Assembly: GCA_963989385.1 (NCBI GenBank)
Contig: OZ022515.1
Location: 11,192,803-11,256,802, forward strand
Direction: 5' to 3'
Source: Ctena decussata
Taxonomy: Eukaryota; Mollusca; Bivalvia; Lucinida; Lucinidae
Length of the DNA: 64,000 nucleotides
The first letter of the stretch is position 1. Each line of letters starts with the position of its first letter. This document shows positions 1 to 11,567 of this stretch, one piece after another. A program made the position numbers and the translations under genes. The notes beneath the pieces were generated by a model. It saw only the letters and a program-made list of their open reading frames with translations. It was not told where the DNA came from and ran no database searches.

Positions 1-120
1 TAAATATTGTCGAACTTGAATTCAAGCTGTAGTTAATACATGTAAAGCTATTTCAGACCACTCTATTCTATACTGGGAATTAACTCTAATGACAATATTG
101 CAGAAGGACGAAGGAAGTCA

Positions 121-680
121 TTGAGAGCTGTGACGAAACTCGAACAACATATACAAAATACAAAACATGACAGAAAAAATATACCAAGAGAATTAAAGCG
201 AAGTAATGGTATTTTGATGCAAGCTCACGAACTCATAGTAACACAGGAATATTTACAAAACCGATTTAAAGAAAGGCGAAGCACAATAGATCACCTAATA
301 TCTGTTACATCGATAATAGAAAACAGGAAAGCAATGCCAAAATCACCCTTACCTAGCCGTTATCGATTTCAATAAGGCCTTTGATACGATAAATAGGGAA
401 CTGCCCTGGAGAAAAGGAGAAAAGTTGTTGTATGGGATTTGAGGGGAAACGCTCCGGTTTCTACATTCCGTATATGTGAATGTGAAATGTGCTGTCAAAA
501 AAGATTAGACATATTTGTGCAGTTTTGGTTCAGGTCTAAAACAAGCATGTGTTTTATCCATACATAAATGATCTCAGTGAGTTCTTTTGCAGTTAAATAA
601 AAGTATATTGGTAAATGATAGGTATAGCTATTTTAATCATTTATTCTATGCTGATGACCTTGTCCTTATATTATATCTAC
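121..680 (+). pseudogene. Decayed non-LTR retrotransposon reverse transcriptase (palm region)
   Basis: Relic of the RT domain of a LINE ORF2. A frame open from 121 carries RSTIDH at 277-294, matching the FRxxRSTIDH block just upstream of RT motif A. After a frameshift near 331-341 the next frame reads YLAVIDFNKAFDTINR (350-397), which is RT motif A with its catalytic Asp. Further on come a GLKQACVLS block (about 533-565, motif B), INDLSEFF, and FYADDLVLI at 644-670. The YADD box of that last motif (647-658) is the second catalytic site. At least one in-frame stop lies between motifs A and B, and the blocks sit in different frames, so this copy is dead. The order and spacing of blocks fit a LINE RT well; the exact clade was not assigned. 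Similarity decays soon after YADD, where the LTR-like repeat begins. Confidence 0.85.
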
Positions 681-682
681 AG

Positions 683-1110
683 AATAGTAGCCTCAATGAA
701 AATTAGTTTCTCTTATTTGCTATTCACCATGATCACAAAAAGGATTGACGTCGACCATTCTTTGACCAATGAACTGCTTAAGATTTCAATCAATCGACAG
801 CCTACTTTCCCTTTGAATCATATTATGAAATTTGATGATAAGGTGTCCAGTCAGGTAATCCACTGGATGTATAAAAGCACCAAGCGCACACAGAGTTCAT
901 TCATTCCAGTGTTGATCATTAAAGAAGTCACTATATCAACAAGCTTAAGATTACTATCTTTAAAGTGAAGGATTTGGTTGAGACATCCCTGCCTAGCTTT
1001 GTAGCATATAATTATTATCATATCAGTCGCCGCAAATAGGGAATAAGTCAAACTCTCTTAACTTAAATTAGATTGAAACCAAGTGAGCTGCTCATTTTAT
1101 AATTGCTTAT
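683..1110 (+). repeat. LTR-like direct repeat, left copy
   Basis: About 400 bp that recur with roughly 75-80% identity by eye at 2355-2720. Both copies hold a TATA-box-like TATAAAA (here 870-876), followed by similar sequence including TTCATTCATTCCA. A gag-like relic lies between the copies. Together these suggest 5' and 3' LTRs of an internally deleted LTR retrotransposon. The edges are not clean and no clear primer-binding site or target duplication was found, so a simple duplication of non-LTR sequence remains possible. Confidence 0.5.
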
Positions 1111-1852
1111 AATTGTGCTAGACAATTCTTTATTCACAATTGTACTTTCATTACAATTACAATCATTCAATAAAATAGTAGGCAATCGAAGGGGATCCAT
1201 TCTAATAAACGTTTGGAGTAGGTAACTCTATCTGAATTTGGATCAATCACTGTGTGATAGTTTTCGAAAACGACAGCTCATTCTAGTTTTTACATATGTT
1301 CTAACTTGTAATCATTATTTGTGAATGAGCTATCGTATGAGCTTATCTTGGATAATTTGAATTAAGTGTCTCAACCGCTTGGGACACACTGAACGTCACA
1401 AAATTTTGGTTTCGGCGGTAAGACTTGGAAGCTCAGTAATTATGAACATTGAAGAACTGAATAAAAGCATTTGAGCAAATATTTGATCAAAGATTCACCT
1501 GAAGAGGATCTATCGGAGTAAACTAAGGTTCCGTTAAAGGAACAGCGCCATTAGAACCGTCAGAGAAAAAAATGATCAATTGAAGACTGGTGCTAAGAAG
1601 GAGCGCTCAGTGGGAAGTAAAGCTAAGGAGCTCTCAAGTGATAGAAAAGTTAAAGAAAAATGGAAGAATGAAAAGAGCTATCAAACGAAAGTGAGAAAGG
1701 GCAAACAAAACAGCAAGACAGCGCAGCGAGTCTAAGGTTAGCAGCAATAAACAATAGTGGGATAAGCAGACTTTACCGTCATTAAAGTAGTAGAAAAGAG
1801 TAAAGAACAAACAAAATATCGCAAACCTCCAGTATTGATAAAAGAAACAACA
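1111..1852. other. Region between LTR-like repeat and gag relic; no gene seen
   Basis: AT-rich, purine-heavy on the plus strand from about 1490. It may be decayed 5' internal sequence of the LTR element, but no protein motif was recognised. Confidence 0.4.
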
Positions 1853-2100
1853 TCCGACGGAGCAACAGCTTGGTTAGATTATAAACCATATTTTGAGGCA
1901 TTTGCAAGTTTGGGGAATTGGAGATAAGATGATACAGCTCTTTATCCAGTGGTCTAACTTCGGGTACAAGCTCAGTGTGTCTTGTGAGACTTACCAGGAA
2001 GTCCCAAAGAAGTATGATGCATTAGTTACTGCACTAAGGAAATTATGCACACTCTATATTTTTGAAACTTCGGTCCTGCAGTGCCAGTCTTATGCGGGAA
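1853..2100 (+). pseudogene. Degenerate gag-like fragment of an LTR retrotransposon
   Basis: The frame starting at 1853 translates to a tract with WLDYKPYFEAFASLGNW, then LRVQAQ. This matches the conserved Trp-Asp-Tyr...Phe...Asn-Trp...Leu-Arg-Gly-Gln-Ala pattern of capsid-region gag proteins of Gypsy-type elements in invertebrates. It is followed in another frame by KYDALVTALRKL. Several in-frame stops and at least one frameshift show it is non-functional. It lies between two similar direct repeats (683-1110 and 2355-2720). No protease, RT or integrase of this element is visible between them, so the internal region is mostly deleted. Confidence 0.6.
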
Positions 2101-2354
2101 AATCCTCGCCTTAAGCATAGAAGTTATTTTGATTATACGAGCTAAAAAGTCCAGATGATAAGAAACAGCTGAATGGACTTTATTTGTGAATTGAAATATT
2201 TGGCTGATTAAGGATTTTGTCATTTCTTGTATTATCATGTACAGAGAGGAGAGTTAAGAATGTCATAAATAACTTTGGTCTTCAAATTCTTATGAGGCAT
2301 CATGCAGGGATACATGATATCCGAGGCGTGGGTAATGTGACAAAGAAGTCAATT

Positions 2355-2720
2355 TATAGAACAATAACCTCGATGCAAATTAGTTTTCATACCATTGATC
2401 ATTTTTGGCCCAACAAACTGCTTTAGATTTCAACCAGTCGACAACCTACTTTCATTTTAAATTATCCAATCAAGTTTGATGATAAGGAATGGAAGTATAA
2501 AAACACGAATCACAAATAGAGTCCATTCATTCCAATGTTGATCATTGAAGAAGCCACCACGACAGCAAGCCTAAACTTAATATCTACAAAGTGAAGGAGT
2601 TGACTGAGACATTCATACCTACCTGGTTTTGTAGCATAATATAATTTTCATATTATTCAAAGAAAACAGGGAATAATTCAATCTCTCTAAACCTAAATTC
2701 GATTGAAAATAAGTGTTGTT
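2355..2720 (+). repeat. LTR-like direct repeat, right copy
   Basis: Right-hand partner of the repeat at 683-1110, with TATAAAAA from 2496. Its 3' part (2631-2715) is partly duplicated again at 2747-2830. The GAGCTGCTCATT segment that ends the left copy reappears at 3067-3080, so a duplication and a SINE have split this copy. Confidence 0.5.
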
Positions 2721-2746
2721 TTGTTGTTGTTGTTTTGTTTTTTGCA

Positions 2747-2830
2747 GCATAATATTATTATCATCTTATTCAAAGAAAATAGGGAATAAGTAAAACTCTC
2801 TTAACCTAAATTAGATTGAAAAGAAGTACT
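2747..2830 (+). repeat. Partial tandem copy of the LTR-like repeat end
   Basis: Repeats 2631-2715 with small changes (GGGAATAA, CTCTCTTAACCTAAATT and GATTGAAAA shared). A TTGTTGTTTTG-rich spacer precedes and follows it. Confidence 0.6.
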
Positions 2831-2863
2831 GTTTTAATTTTTGTTGTTGTTTTGTTTCTTTAG

Positions 2864-3064
2864 GTCTACCGTAAACAGCTTTGATCATGTCGGGACGATC
2901 AGTTAACCCAACCACACTATTCCTGGGCAGGCTTAGACCTCCTAAGCGGTTAACCAGTACTACGTGCACATACCTTCGCCAGTAACAGGCAAGTGCCCTT
3001 CTTGAATCAGCGGAAGGAGAAACGAAAGTAAGTGGCCGGGCCGGGGATTGAATCCGGGACCTAA
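2864..3064 (-). mobile_element. tRNA-derived SINE, family 1 (5'-truncated)
   Basis: Reverse-orientation copy of the SINE seen complete at 32824-33079. The plus strand shows the tail (ACCGTAAACAGC, GTCGGGACGATCAGTTAACC, CTGGGCAGGCTTAGACC), then the GGAAGGAGAAACGAAAGTA linker. Last comes the complement of a tRNA T-arm/B-box (GGGATTGAATCCGGGACC). The tRNA A-box part is missing. Confidence 0.75.
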
Positions 3065-3092
3065 AAGTGAGCTGCTCATTCTATTATTGCTA

Positions 3093-3470
3093 GTTTTGAA
3101 TGAATATTTAGAAGATGACGGCAAAACATGTGGCACGGTCAGCGACTAAGGCTCTTGGCCTTCTCATGTCCAATATCATATGACGTCTTTACTAAACTAT
3201 TTGACAACACAATATGGTCAGTTATCAGTGATGAAGGAACTATATTGGGAGATAAAGAATATCTTGCAATGAATACGGTACAACATAAATCGTGTCGTTT
3301 TTTCCGAGGAGTTGGCAGCTATACATCGAACGCCGAAGTGATTTGAAATCCTCATATCAAGCAATGGAAGGCCTTTTTATGTCATTGGTTCGAGTTCCGT
3401 CTAGACCACGTGGACGACATAGAGTGAATAAACATGATTGTTTTCAGTGGTCATACTGAACAAGTCAAAA
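3093..3470 (+). pseudogene. LINE ORF2 C-terminal fragment, frameshifted
   Basis: Reads VARSATKALGLLM in one frame, then after a frameshift YDVFTKLFDNTIWSVIS and MNTVQHKSCRFFRGVGSYT in the frame open at 3128-3343. After the stop it continues with HIKQWKAFLCHWFEF. This is the layout of the region after the RT palm in many invertebrate non-LTR elements: A..A.GLL, then vFxkL.ds.v.pv..yg, then iqnrA.Rf.lGvgkytpna, then qW. It probably belongs to the same element as the RT at 121-680, separated by the LTR-like insertion and SINE. Stops and shifts make it a pseudogene. Confidence 0.75.
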
Positions 3471-3972
3471 TATAGAAACTGGTGTTTACTTATAGAACGA
3501 AAGATGTAAAGTTGGATCCATTTTCTTTAGATCCATTCATTGTAAAAGTGAACGTTAGTCTGTAACTACTTCATTACAGAGTAATATGTTGAAAGAATAT
3601 ATATGAAGAAGATACAAAAGTAACCCTTGCATATCGAAAAATAACGGCGGAAATTTACTTCGTACCTATAAGTTATTCAAAATAAAACATATGAAACAGA
3701 TAATGTGAAAAACTGTATCATTTATAGGACAAATAGAAGTGCGTGCAATAGCTAAATTCAGGTGTGGATTTGCCCCTTCGCATTAAAACTGGTTGGTACG
3801 AAAAGTTATCTGTTGATTAATTTCCATTTACTCAAAAGCACTGTACTATTAATAGATTGCGGGGGTAATGCAATAATGATGAAGACTGGGTTTGGGTACA
3901 ATGTAGACCATTTAATCAGGCAAAAGCAAGTATGAAGCTGGCAAAACTTTGCATTCAAAATAAATACACAAT
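3471..3972. other. Intergenic; nothing recognised
   Basis: AT-rich sequence without recognisable coding, RNA or repeat structure. Confidence 0.5.
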
Positions 3973-4026
3973 TCATTAAGCAAACGTATTTCATTAAGCA
4001 AACGTATTTCATTAAGCAAACGTATT
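3973..4026. repeat. 18-bp perfect tandem repeat, 3 copies
   Basis: Unit TCATTAAGCAAACGTATT, three near-perfect copies. The period is a multiple of three, so the minus strand has an in-frame six-residue repeat (KYVCLM). No sign that it is translated. Confidence 0.9.
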
Positions 4027-4382
4027 TCGTTTGTTTAAGGCAAATGATCTCCATTCGGAGATATGATAAATCAAATTGTCCCAGTTTGAGTCTATGACTT
4101 ATCGCAACACATTATTCTTCTATGCCAACAGTCTGCATTCAAGAGTAAAATTAAAAGGTCTACCTAAACTACTTGACTAAAAACTACAAAAAAAATACAT
4201 ATAATAATAATCATGTTCAATCATAATGATAAAGGGCTTCATTGTTTGACCTAGTACACATCTAGTACAAAGAGGAGGGTGGGTGGGGAAACAATTTGCA
4301 AATTTATATTTTAATATGGCCGATTGGCGATGTTGCAAGCTGCGCGCTGCTGAAAGCAATGATGAGGGCCCGCCAAAGTAAA

Positions 4383-4696
4383 GTCAAAACCAATGCTTTC
4401 GAGGGGGATTAGCTATTTCCTCATTGGAGTATATTAATCACGTGATTCAAAACCAATGCTTCTGAGGGGGATAAGCTATTCCTCATTGGAGTATCTTAAT
4501 CACGTGAGTCAAAACCAATGCTTCTGAGCGGGATTAGCTAATTCCTCATTAGAGTATCTTAATCACGTGAGTCAAAACAAATGCTTCTGAGGGGGATTAG
4601 CTAATTCCTCATTGGAGTATCTTAATCACGTGAGTCAAAAACAATGCTTCTGAGGGGGATAAGCTAATTCCTCATTGGAGTATCTTAATCACGTGA
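4383..4696. repeat. Minisatellite, 62-63 bp unit, 5 copies
   Basis: Five adjoining units, each with CAAAACCAATGCTT, GGGGGATTAGCTA, CCTCATTGGAGTAT and CTTAATCACGTGA. Each unit ends at a CACGTG E-box-like palindrome. Units differ by only a few bases, so the expansion is recent. Confidence 0.95.
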
Positions 4697-4765
4697 CAAG
4701 AAAGGGGGCTGAATAATCAAGTTACTGAAATCAGGGATTCTGGGATAATCAATAATCTAAAAATA

Positions 4766-4912
4766 GCCGTCAGCTTACACAACGATCGCTTCCATTGTAA
4801 ATCTAAAACAAAAAATGAAGAGCATGCATTATTAGAATGTCTTTTGTACTGCAAACTACAACATGCGCTTTTTAGTAAGCCTGTCTTAGTAGGTCTGATG
4901 GAGTTTGTCATT
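4766..4912 (+). pseudogene. LINE ORF2 C-terminal zinc-knuckle-like fragment
   Basis: Open frame reading RFHCKSKTKNEEHALLECLLY followed by a K.Q..LF pattern. This corresponds to the CxxC..ED..H.l..C..Y..lR segment at the far C-terminus of many non-LTR ORF2 proteins. It is short and partial. It may be the continuation of the LINE seen at 121-680 and 3093-3470, displaced by the minisatellite insertion. Confidence 0.6.
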
Positions 4913-5029
4913 TACTGTCTGATAGTATGGTCGTGAATTACAGTGCCAAAGCCTAAGACGTCATTTTAATTGAACGATGTAAAAGTGTTTACGGATATAG
5001 AGGATTTTACACGAGAGGTCATTTCATAA

Positions 5030-5350
5030 GAAATTTATGAAACGTCACTCCGTGTGTGCGTCCGTCTGGACGTCCGTATGTCCTTCCATCCGTTCGGAAC
5101 CTTGTCCCCGCAACACCTCTTCTCCTGCCACATCTTTGATCCAATTGTCTCGAAACTGTGCGGAATATTAAGCCATGATCTTAAGTTGTACTTTTGATTT
5201 TGGACTTATAATTGCCATATTCTTTTCGAAGTTATAATCCTTTGCCAGTTTTACCATTTTTCAAATTTTTGAACCGTTTGACTGGGAGGGTTGACTTTTG
5301 GCATACTAATTCTATTATCTGATTATGGATGGGATATGCTCTTTTATTTA
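5030..5350. repeat. Dispersed repeat with GTCCGTC-rich head
   Basis: Holds CGTCCGTCTGGACGTCCGTA and then AT-rich text similar in style to other GTCCGTC-headed segments at about 40858 and 49360. No coding content. Confidence 0.4.
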
Positions 5351-5756
5351 CTGACAAAGTTATTCTCCTTTTATATAGAAGATATATTCCCTTAACACTG
5401 TTACTAACAGGTTTAAAAGGCAGATCAGATTTTATCAGTTCACTGCAGCAGCTTAATGGAGAGCTATAAAAATGATTTTACCATGTGTCTTAGACTGTTA
5501 AAGCTGCAAAGATGACCTTTGAACTATTCATAATAAGATGCCATTGTCATTAATGCATTGTTCATTATCAGCAGACTCTTTATACTAGCAGAGTTTTGTC
5601 CTTGTTAGTTTCTTATTGGTTGTACAGTCTTGATATTTTTGTCATTCTGTAAGGGCCTACAACGTCGGTCACCTGAAAGCTTGGGTCAAATTTCGTTGAT
5701 ATGTTTCGGCCAGAGGTGAGCACCTTCCTAGTCAAAACTTAAGCTAAGGTAGACAG

Positions 5757-5902
5757 AAGAAGAGGTGGGAAGCCAATATCAAAGTGTGGATAAGAATTGA
5801 CTTTGCTCTCACTACTAGGGCAGCTGACAACAGGACTAGAAGGAAAAGGATTGTTGTAAAGTCACCTGTGGTGCCCCAACGACCTAGCATGGTTAAGGGA
5901 TA
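5757..5902 (+). pseudogene. Probable 3' end of a LINE ORF2
   Basis: One frame reads TTRAADNRTRRKRIVVKSP then VVPQRPSMVKG and a stop. The RA.DR..WR motif near a C-terminus is typical of non-LTR ORF2 ends. A second related copy lies at 7265-7405 with TRAAEVRTWWKGLVV, in which the expected Trp is present. The family call is an inference from that motif only. Confidence 0.45.
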
Positions 5903-5910
5903 GACTAGGC

Positions 5911-7264
5911 TAAATGTAAGTATTTCAACTTCATAGGGAGCCAAAAAACGTCGACAACGTTATCTTTACATTCTCGGTGCATTTATTGAAATACCTGTGG
6001 TAAACGATTAGAACGTAAGGTAGCTTATACTTCCATAACTACATCGGTTCACGCAACGTTACATGAGGTTAAGTGGCGTCAGATAAACCAAGAAACTCTC
6101 CAATCTGATTGGACGTAAGCGACGTTATGGCGTCGTTGACGCTGTTCCGCTGTTAGTAGAAAAACCTCGTATATATGTTTTTCTGCTTCAGCTGTAGCCC
6201 TAATGCAAATTTATGGTCAATTGATAGATAGAAAAGAATGTAAATATAAGCAATTGTATTGGTGTTTATCGAAGTATAATCTACACTTGGTCACCCCTCG
6301 GAGTACACTTACTTCGAACGCGACCTAATATAGTTTACACTTCGATAAACATCAGAAAAATGAAATGCATTCGTTAAATGTTCTCTTATCACAGCACTGT
6401 TACTAGGCAAGTCCAAATCGATAAATGCATAGACTATTCCAGCGGTCACACGACGTCGAAATTATAGGATTGATTCTTTTGCGATAGATTAGCTTTACTC
6501 TATTTTTACAAATGGGTTAGATAGATATTGTTTTTTCGAAGATACAAAAATAATAACTTTGCCTCGCTTTTCTGCATTGTATAGCGAAGACACAAATATA
6601 TTACTTCTCCAGATATACTTTTTATCAAACGAAAATTAAACAAGACATTAGGACGTCATATGCCTACTAGGATGATTGTCACCGGACCACAGTACACGAT
6701 GACCCTAGAATAATAAGGTCCTTAATAGAAGAGTTAACCCACTTTCCCATAAAACGGTCAAATCCATTGCAACAGTTATCTTCCCTTTTCCAATAAAGCA
6801 TATTGTGTTCATAAATGGTCTTGATATGCAAATATTAGAAAACCGCAAAATTCGTTTGAGTGTTTTGGTTACTAACCAAACGACAGCGTTTTGAAATCAG
6901 TCAACTCGCAAAATACGCCCCACGGCCCCTTTTTGAAGACCAAAACACCATCATTTTTTCTACGCTGTTATATTTTAATGAATGTTTTTAGATGTTGCGT
7001 TTTCTTAAAGTAATTATACTGATACAATGTTTACATTTTCTGTTAGAACAAGCAGAGTTTGAAAGTTCAGTAGTAATCTTTTGTGAAAGTGAAATGTCTG
7101 TGTATGCGTTCTTGATACTTTGTTTTGATTGACTTGTTTTTCAAGAGTCTAAGACAGCTCATATAGCATATATTTCCTGAGAAAAGGATACACAGTCGCA
7201 TGTAACTCGTGATTCACAAATATTCTGCTTTTGAGAAAGTAACCCCATAAACGTCGCCTATCAT
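5911..7264. other. Intergenic; one inverted repeat, no gene
   Basis: No coding signal. A perfect 13-bp inverted repeat (TGTTTATCGAAGT at 6263-6275, complement at 6339-6351) could mark a short foldback element. Confidence 0.5.
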
Positions 7265-7405
7265 TGTGTTAAGGCGGGACAGGGATGGGCTTTGCTAGCT
7301 CAACTAGGGCAGCTGAAGTCAGAACTTGGTGGAAGGGGTTAGTTGTAGTTATCTGTGGTGTCCCAACGACCTCGCAAGGTTATGGGATAGACTAGACTAG
7401 ACTTT
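7265..7405 (+). pseudogene. Probable LINE 3' end, second copy
   Basis: Direct repeat of 5757-5902: shared ACTAGGGCAGCTGA, CTGTGGTG, CCCAACGACCT and GGGATAGACTAG. Frameshifts relative to the first copy. Confidence 0.5.
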
Positions 7406-7736
7406 GTAACCTTTAATTTTACCCCACACTTAAAGTGTTGGCTTTCAAAGGTATTGAGTGTTTCAGACATTCTTTTTATCAAAATCTCATGTACAGGTCT
7501 AATTAACAATACAGGTCTAATTAACATACATGTATTTTCAATTTTAACTGATACACTGAAAGTGAATAAATGGCTGGAGTTTGTGTCATACTATATCAAA
7601 CGTCTGGTGACGCACGGCCTACATGTATGACCTCTTTATTTTTGTTTAAAGAGGTATAATCGTTCATGTCATAATCAGTGTATAGACTCTATGTGTTTGG
7701 AATTGATTCTTGTATTGTCACCAATAAGCTATGATA

Positions 7737-7995
7737 GGTGCCGTGGTCAAGAGGTTAGAACGACTCGGTTATGGTGTAGAGGGTTGCAGGTTCGAATCGT
7801 GGTTTGAGTAAAGTGGTGAACTCTCTCTGTCAACCAAGCTGTAAATGGATACCTTTTTTGAATCAGGGAAGGATTAGGCAGCGAAAGGAGAGTGATGGGC
7901 TCCGCCTTTCATATGCTGTGTCCCAGATACAATGGGCCTTTAACTCCCATTGTCCCTACGGCCACTAGGCTATGAGAAACCATTGCCTTTACCTT
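7737..7995 (+). mobile_element. tRNA-derived SINE, family 3
   Basis: Head resembles a tRNA with an A-box-like TGGTCAAGAGGTTAG (7745-7759) and B-box GGTTCGAATC (about 7789-7798). The body carries GTCAACCAAGCTGTAAATGG, GGCAGCGAAAGGAGAGTGAT and a tail with CTACGGCCACTAGGCTATG. The reverse copy at 63761-63935 confirms it is a dispersed element. Confidence 0.8.
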
Positions 7996-8231
7996 TATGC
8001 TGTAATTCCTTTGTTTTTCAAATTCAAACGTTCTACTTATAATTCCAACTCAATTTTCCCCTGCTTATTTAGCGCAATTTGATTGGTCAAGAGCGTAAAG
8101 GAAACGGCTTCGATAAATCCCCTATATCTGAAATCGGGAACTACTTGGACTATTTTCTTTGCGGTAGCTTCTAAAATACTCGGTATACCTGGCATTTTTA
8201 AGGTAAAAATAACCAAATTGGAATTATAAGA

Positions 8232-8450
8232 AATGAATTTTATTTTTGTTGATTTTATGGATGTGTAAACGCCGGCGAATCACTCGCAAACTTAACATAA
8301 AGCCCGAACTCTGGCTAATCACTCGCAAACTTAAATTAAAGCCCGAAGACTCGCAAACTTAACATAAAGCCCTTGGGGATTTATGTTAAGTTTGCGAGTG
8401 ATTCCCGGCGTTTACACACATCGATAAAATCCACAAAAGTAAAATTCATT
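8232..8450. mobile_element. Foldback element with internal tandem units
   Basis: The outer arms are inverted repeats: AATGAATTTTA...GTGTAAACGCCGG on the left and CCGGCGTTTACACAC...TAAAATTCATT on the right. Three copies of CTCGCAAACTTAAxxTAAAGCCC precede the centre, opposed by one inverse copy at about 8383-8402. It looks like a non-autonomous hairpin element whose left arm was amplified. Confidence 0.75.
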
Positions 8451-9488
8451 CCTATGATAATGTTAAAATTAAGATTGTTCACTATGATCAAACAAAAGGC
8501 CGACAGGAAGTTGGACAGTAAAAGGACGAATTTTACCAATAATATTCATGCTCTGGCCCACAATACCGTACCTGTTCATCAATCTATTGTGCAATGGGTG
8601 CACTTTTAACATTTCTTTTAAGAGCTAATGTTTCTTCTGATTTTAAGTATGCAATAATTAAGCTAAGACATGGATAATTTCACCTGATTAACAAACCTTT
8701 AGAAATTTTATCGCTTCCAAACAAAAACATTTCGATAATTACTAGCAAGTGACACGTACCTGTTTTCATACAAATGTCAGTAGTTGTGCATTGAAATGAT
8801 TGGCGACTCTAGCTTTACAAAAGGGTTAGACATATAGTTTATTAGAAAAATCTGTCGCGAGGTTCATTGATCGGCATCACGAGGCTTGTCGAGTGGCGGA
8901 TCTTTCTGTCCATTGCATACACCCATCATAGATACTTTTTCTTGAATACCTATTTGGTTAAAGATAGAGCAGAACTTGCTTAGGAGTGTAACTTTAGCCA
9001 TTATTAAAATGATATCCATTCAATTTTAACGAAGCCGACGCTACCAACGACCTAACGTCATTTTTTTCGTTTTCATGGCATCATCGTCTGTAAGAATCAA
9101 CATCACTCGTGATCTCCTATACAACCAATGCATTGAAAGCTCGTGTTTTTTATTCGGTCACGGGTGAGATAATATGGGTGAGATAAACATTGTTAGTACA
9201 TGTGTATCACGCGGGTATCCTTATCGGGTGTGCAAGAAAATAGTAAATGATAAGCCTGAGATGACGTTGCATTAACGTAAAATGCGACGTTGCCTGAACG
9301 TATTGTTGCCGCTGGAATACAAATTAAAATTCTTATATACTTAAGGCATCATGACTCTTTTACTTTCGACAATATCTTTTTTAAAGATAGTATTGTTTAT
9401 GCAATAAACAAATAAGGCCCTTGAGTACATGTTCATTCAGGAATATACATTAAGGTACACTGTCAGGGTAGGAGGCAACTATATAATA
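8451..9488. other. Intergenic; nothing firm
   Basis: No gene. The segment CGGCATCACGAGGCTTGTCGAG near 8871 recurs as part of a hairpin at 20312-20341. Confidence 0.4.
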
Positions 9489-9713
9489 TGAGCCGCGTCA
9501 CGACAAAACCAACAAAGTGGCATGTGCGCCTAGCGAAGACTCAGACCTGCCTGGGCATCCGCCCAGTCTGATCAGAGTCTTCGCTGCCCGCATGCAGGTA
9601 GCCCAGACCAATAGTTACCTTTTGCTCTGGTCAGACTCAGATGATGTCCACACTGATCTGAGTCTTCGTTAGGCGCACATGCCACATTGATGGTTTTGTC
9701 GTGTCGCGGCTCA
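9489..9713. mobile_element. MITE, 238-bp palindromic family, copy A (225 bp)
   Basis: Begins TGAGCCGCGTCACGACAAAA and ends with its near complement GTCGTGTCGCGGCTCA. Arms continue through CCAACAAAGTGG, GCGAAGACTCAG and CATCCGCCCAGTCTGATC towards the centre. Both ends are flanked by TA. Consensus ends are TGAGCCGCGACACGA/TCGTGTCGCGGCTCA. Confidence 0.9.
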
Positions 9714-11567
9714 TATTTAGAATATCAAGAATACAATATGTCGGAAATACTAACAAATAGTATTTGCCGTCTTACAGTATGATTAATCCCACTCTAATCT
9801 ACACCCATTATGCGTCCTCAGTCTCTCCGTCCTAGGGCTTGTGGCTTGTCCAGACAAGCAGTTCCAAGTTACCAGTATTTGCAAAGCATCTACTAAGAAA
9901 CAAACAACCCCATATATATACTCAACAGCAAAACAAACGCATATTTTTAGTGTCTTGTTTTGCCTCATTAAATGTAATGATATTTAACTATTAACTTAAT
10001 ACTGGGATTTGCGTATACCCGGCCATAAGTTCTGCAGCATTTTCTTGTCACAGTGCAATCCTTTGATAAAAATATTTAGATTTTTGTCAAAAAGGCAAAT
10101 ATCACGAAATTCTGGCTCACAGTGGCACAAAATAAATTATCTATACGATTTTACTGCTCGTGAGTTCATCATGATGTACCCAACTGGAAAACGGTATAAA
10201 ACGGTTTAAAACTTGATTCGTACACAGTTTAATCGCACATGCAAAAAATGCATTTTTCCTTAGTTTTTCGAAGTTTTTGAAAATCGTCTGAATCGTCAAA
10301 TTATAAGAAAAGTCTGGTAATTTGGGATTCAAAATGAGTAAGGCTATTGATAAAGGACCCGTTCAAAACAAATTTTGGGTTTAGATGAGCACGTATTTTG
10401 CTCACTTCCGGTTTGAGTTACGAAATTTAAAAGCCGATGAAAGTGTTTTTCTGGAAAAAAAAGTCTTGTCTTTCCATTCGCTTACCGTAGACTGCTCTCT
10501 ATGATAGAGATGCTGTATGATTTTCATTCAATTTTGCCCAGTGAGTTCAAGGATCCAGCGCCCAAAAGTTCAATCTGTGGTTGCATTATTGGAAAGACGT
10601 ACAGAGTTACTTCCCTTTGTTACACACTCCATTTATTACTGACCACTTACCCGTTTGTTTAACCCGAAATAGAATCCATTTCCAATTCGTTTTGCTGCAA
10701 AATCCACAAACTTTCTTTTGCTATCGTAAAACTTGCCCACTTTACGGGATTTGCTCAAAGGGGCGTAACTTTGTTTATAACCAGTAACCAATGCTGAAAA
10801 TTCTTGATGACGTTTCTAAGACATTGTAGCGTCCTAGATAAAGAGGGCATCAGTTTTTGAGCCTGGCACAACTCAGTTCAAGACAATGAGTTTACTGATC
10901 AGTATTTGTGAATTTTGAAATTGACCCCTTCGTTGTTTACGCCTTTGTTCCGCATGACTAAGCGAATAAAATTTCAATAAGTTTGCGACAAAGTGTAGTC
11001 CATGCATTGATAATATCTTCCCGGTTTTGCCAATTTCAGCAGATTTTTATTTTGACATAAAAACATCAAAACGAAAAATATGCGTTATTTTTGCTTTTGA
11101 GTATAGTTCCCCGTTACTAATATGCGTTTTAGCACCTCAGTGTGGCGACATGGAACATTACGGTGATAAGCGCACACAAGGACATGTACCAGTGTCTAAA
11201 CAGACAGCAACAATAGAAAGACATCTATGTGACTGATAATCTGTTCTGCCCAACTCGCCATAGATAGTCGTTTTTAGCTGTTTGTTTTACCTCTAACAGC
11301 TTGTTGCAAAATTGTAGATGCAACATTATTATGATCTGAGATTTATGAAATCCCCAAACTTAACTTCTGTAATTTAAAATTGTTGATACTAACAGTCACC
11401 AGAAATTTTTTGCCACACCAGTTTTTGGCAAACTCACCTTGTAATTTTACATGACTTAGAGACCTCAAATGACTTGTGTTACATGAAAAAGAGGTTTCTT
11501 AGTAAATTCTGGATGTTCTTGACCAAAAATAATTAGAGGTCTAAAAATTATTTAGCAAAAAGGTCGA
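9714..11567. other. Apparently unique intergenic sequence
   Basis: The longest stretch of the left half without a recognisable repeat. Open frames are 60-70 codons and without recognisable motifs. Exons of an unrecognised gene cannot be excluded. Confidence 0.4.

Noticed and set aside
4383..4696. CRISPR-like direct repeats
   Set aside because: Units are contiguous 62-63 bp minisatellite copies without unique spacers, in eukaryotic DNA.
9783..11236. Several 60-70 codon frames in unique sequence
   Set aside because: No motif, no consistent strand, no splice signals that link them; left as unannotated intergenic sequence.
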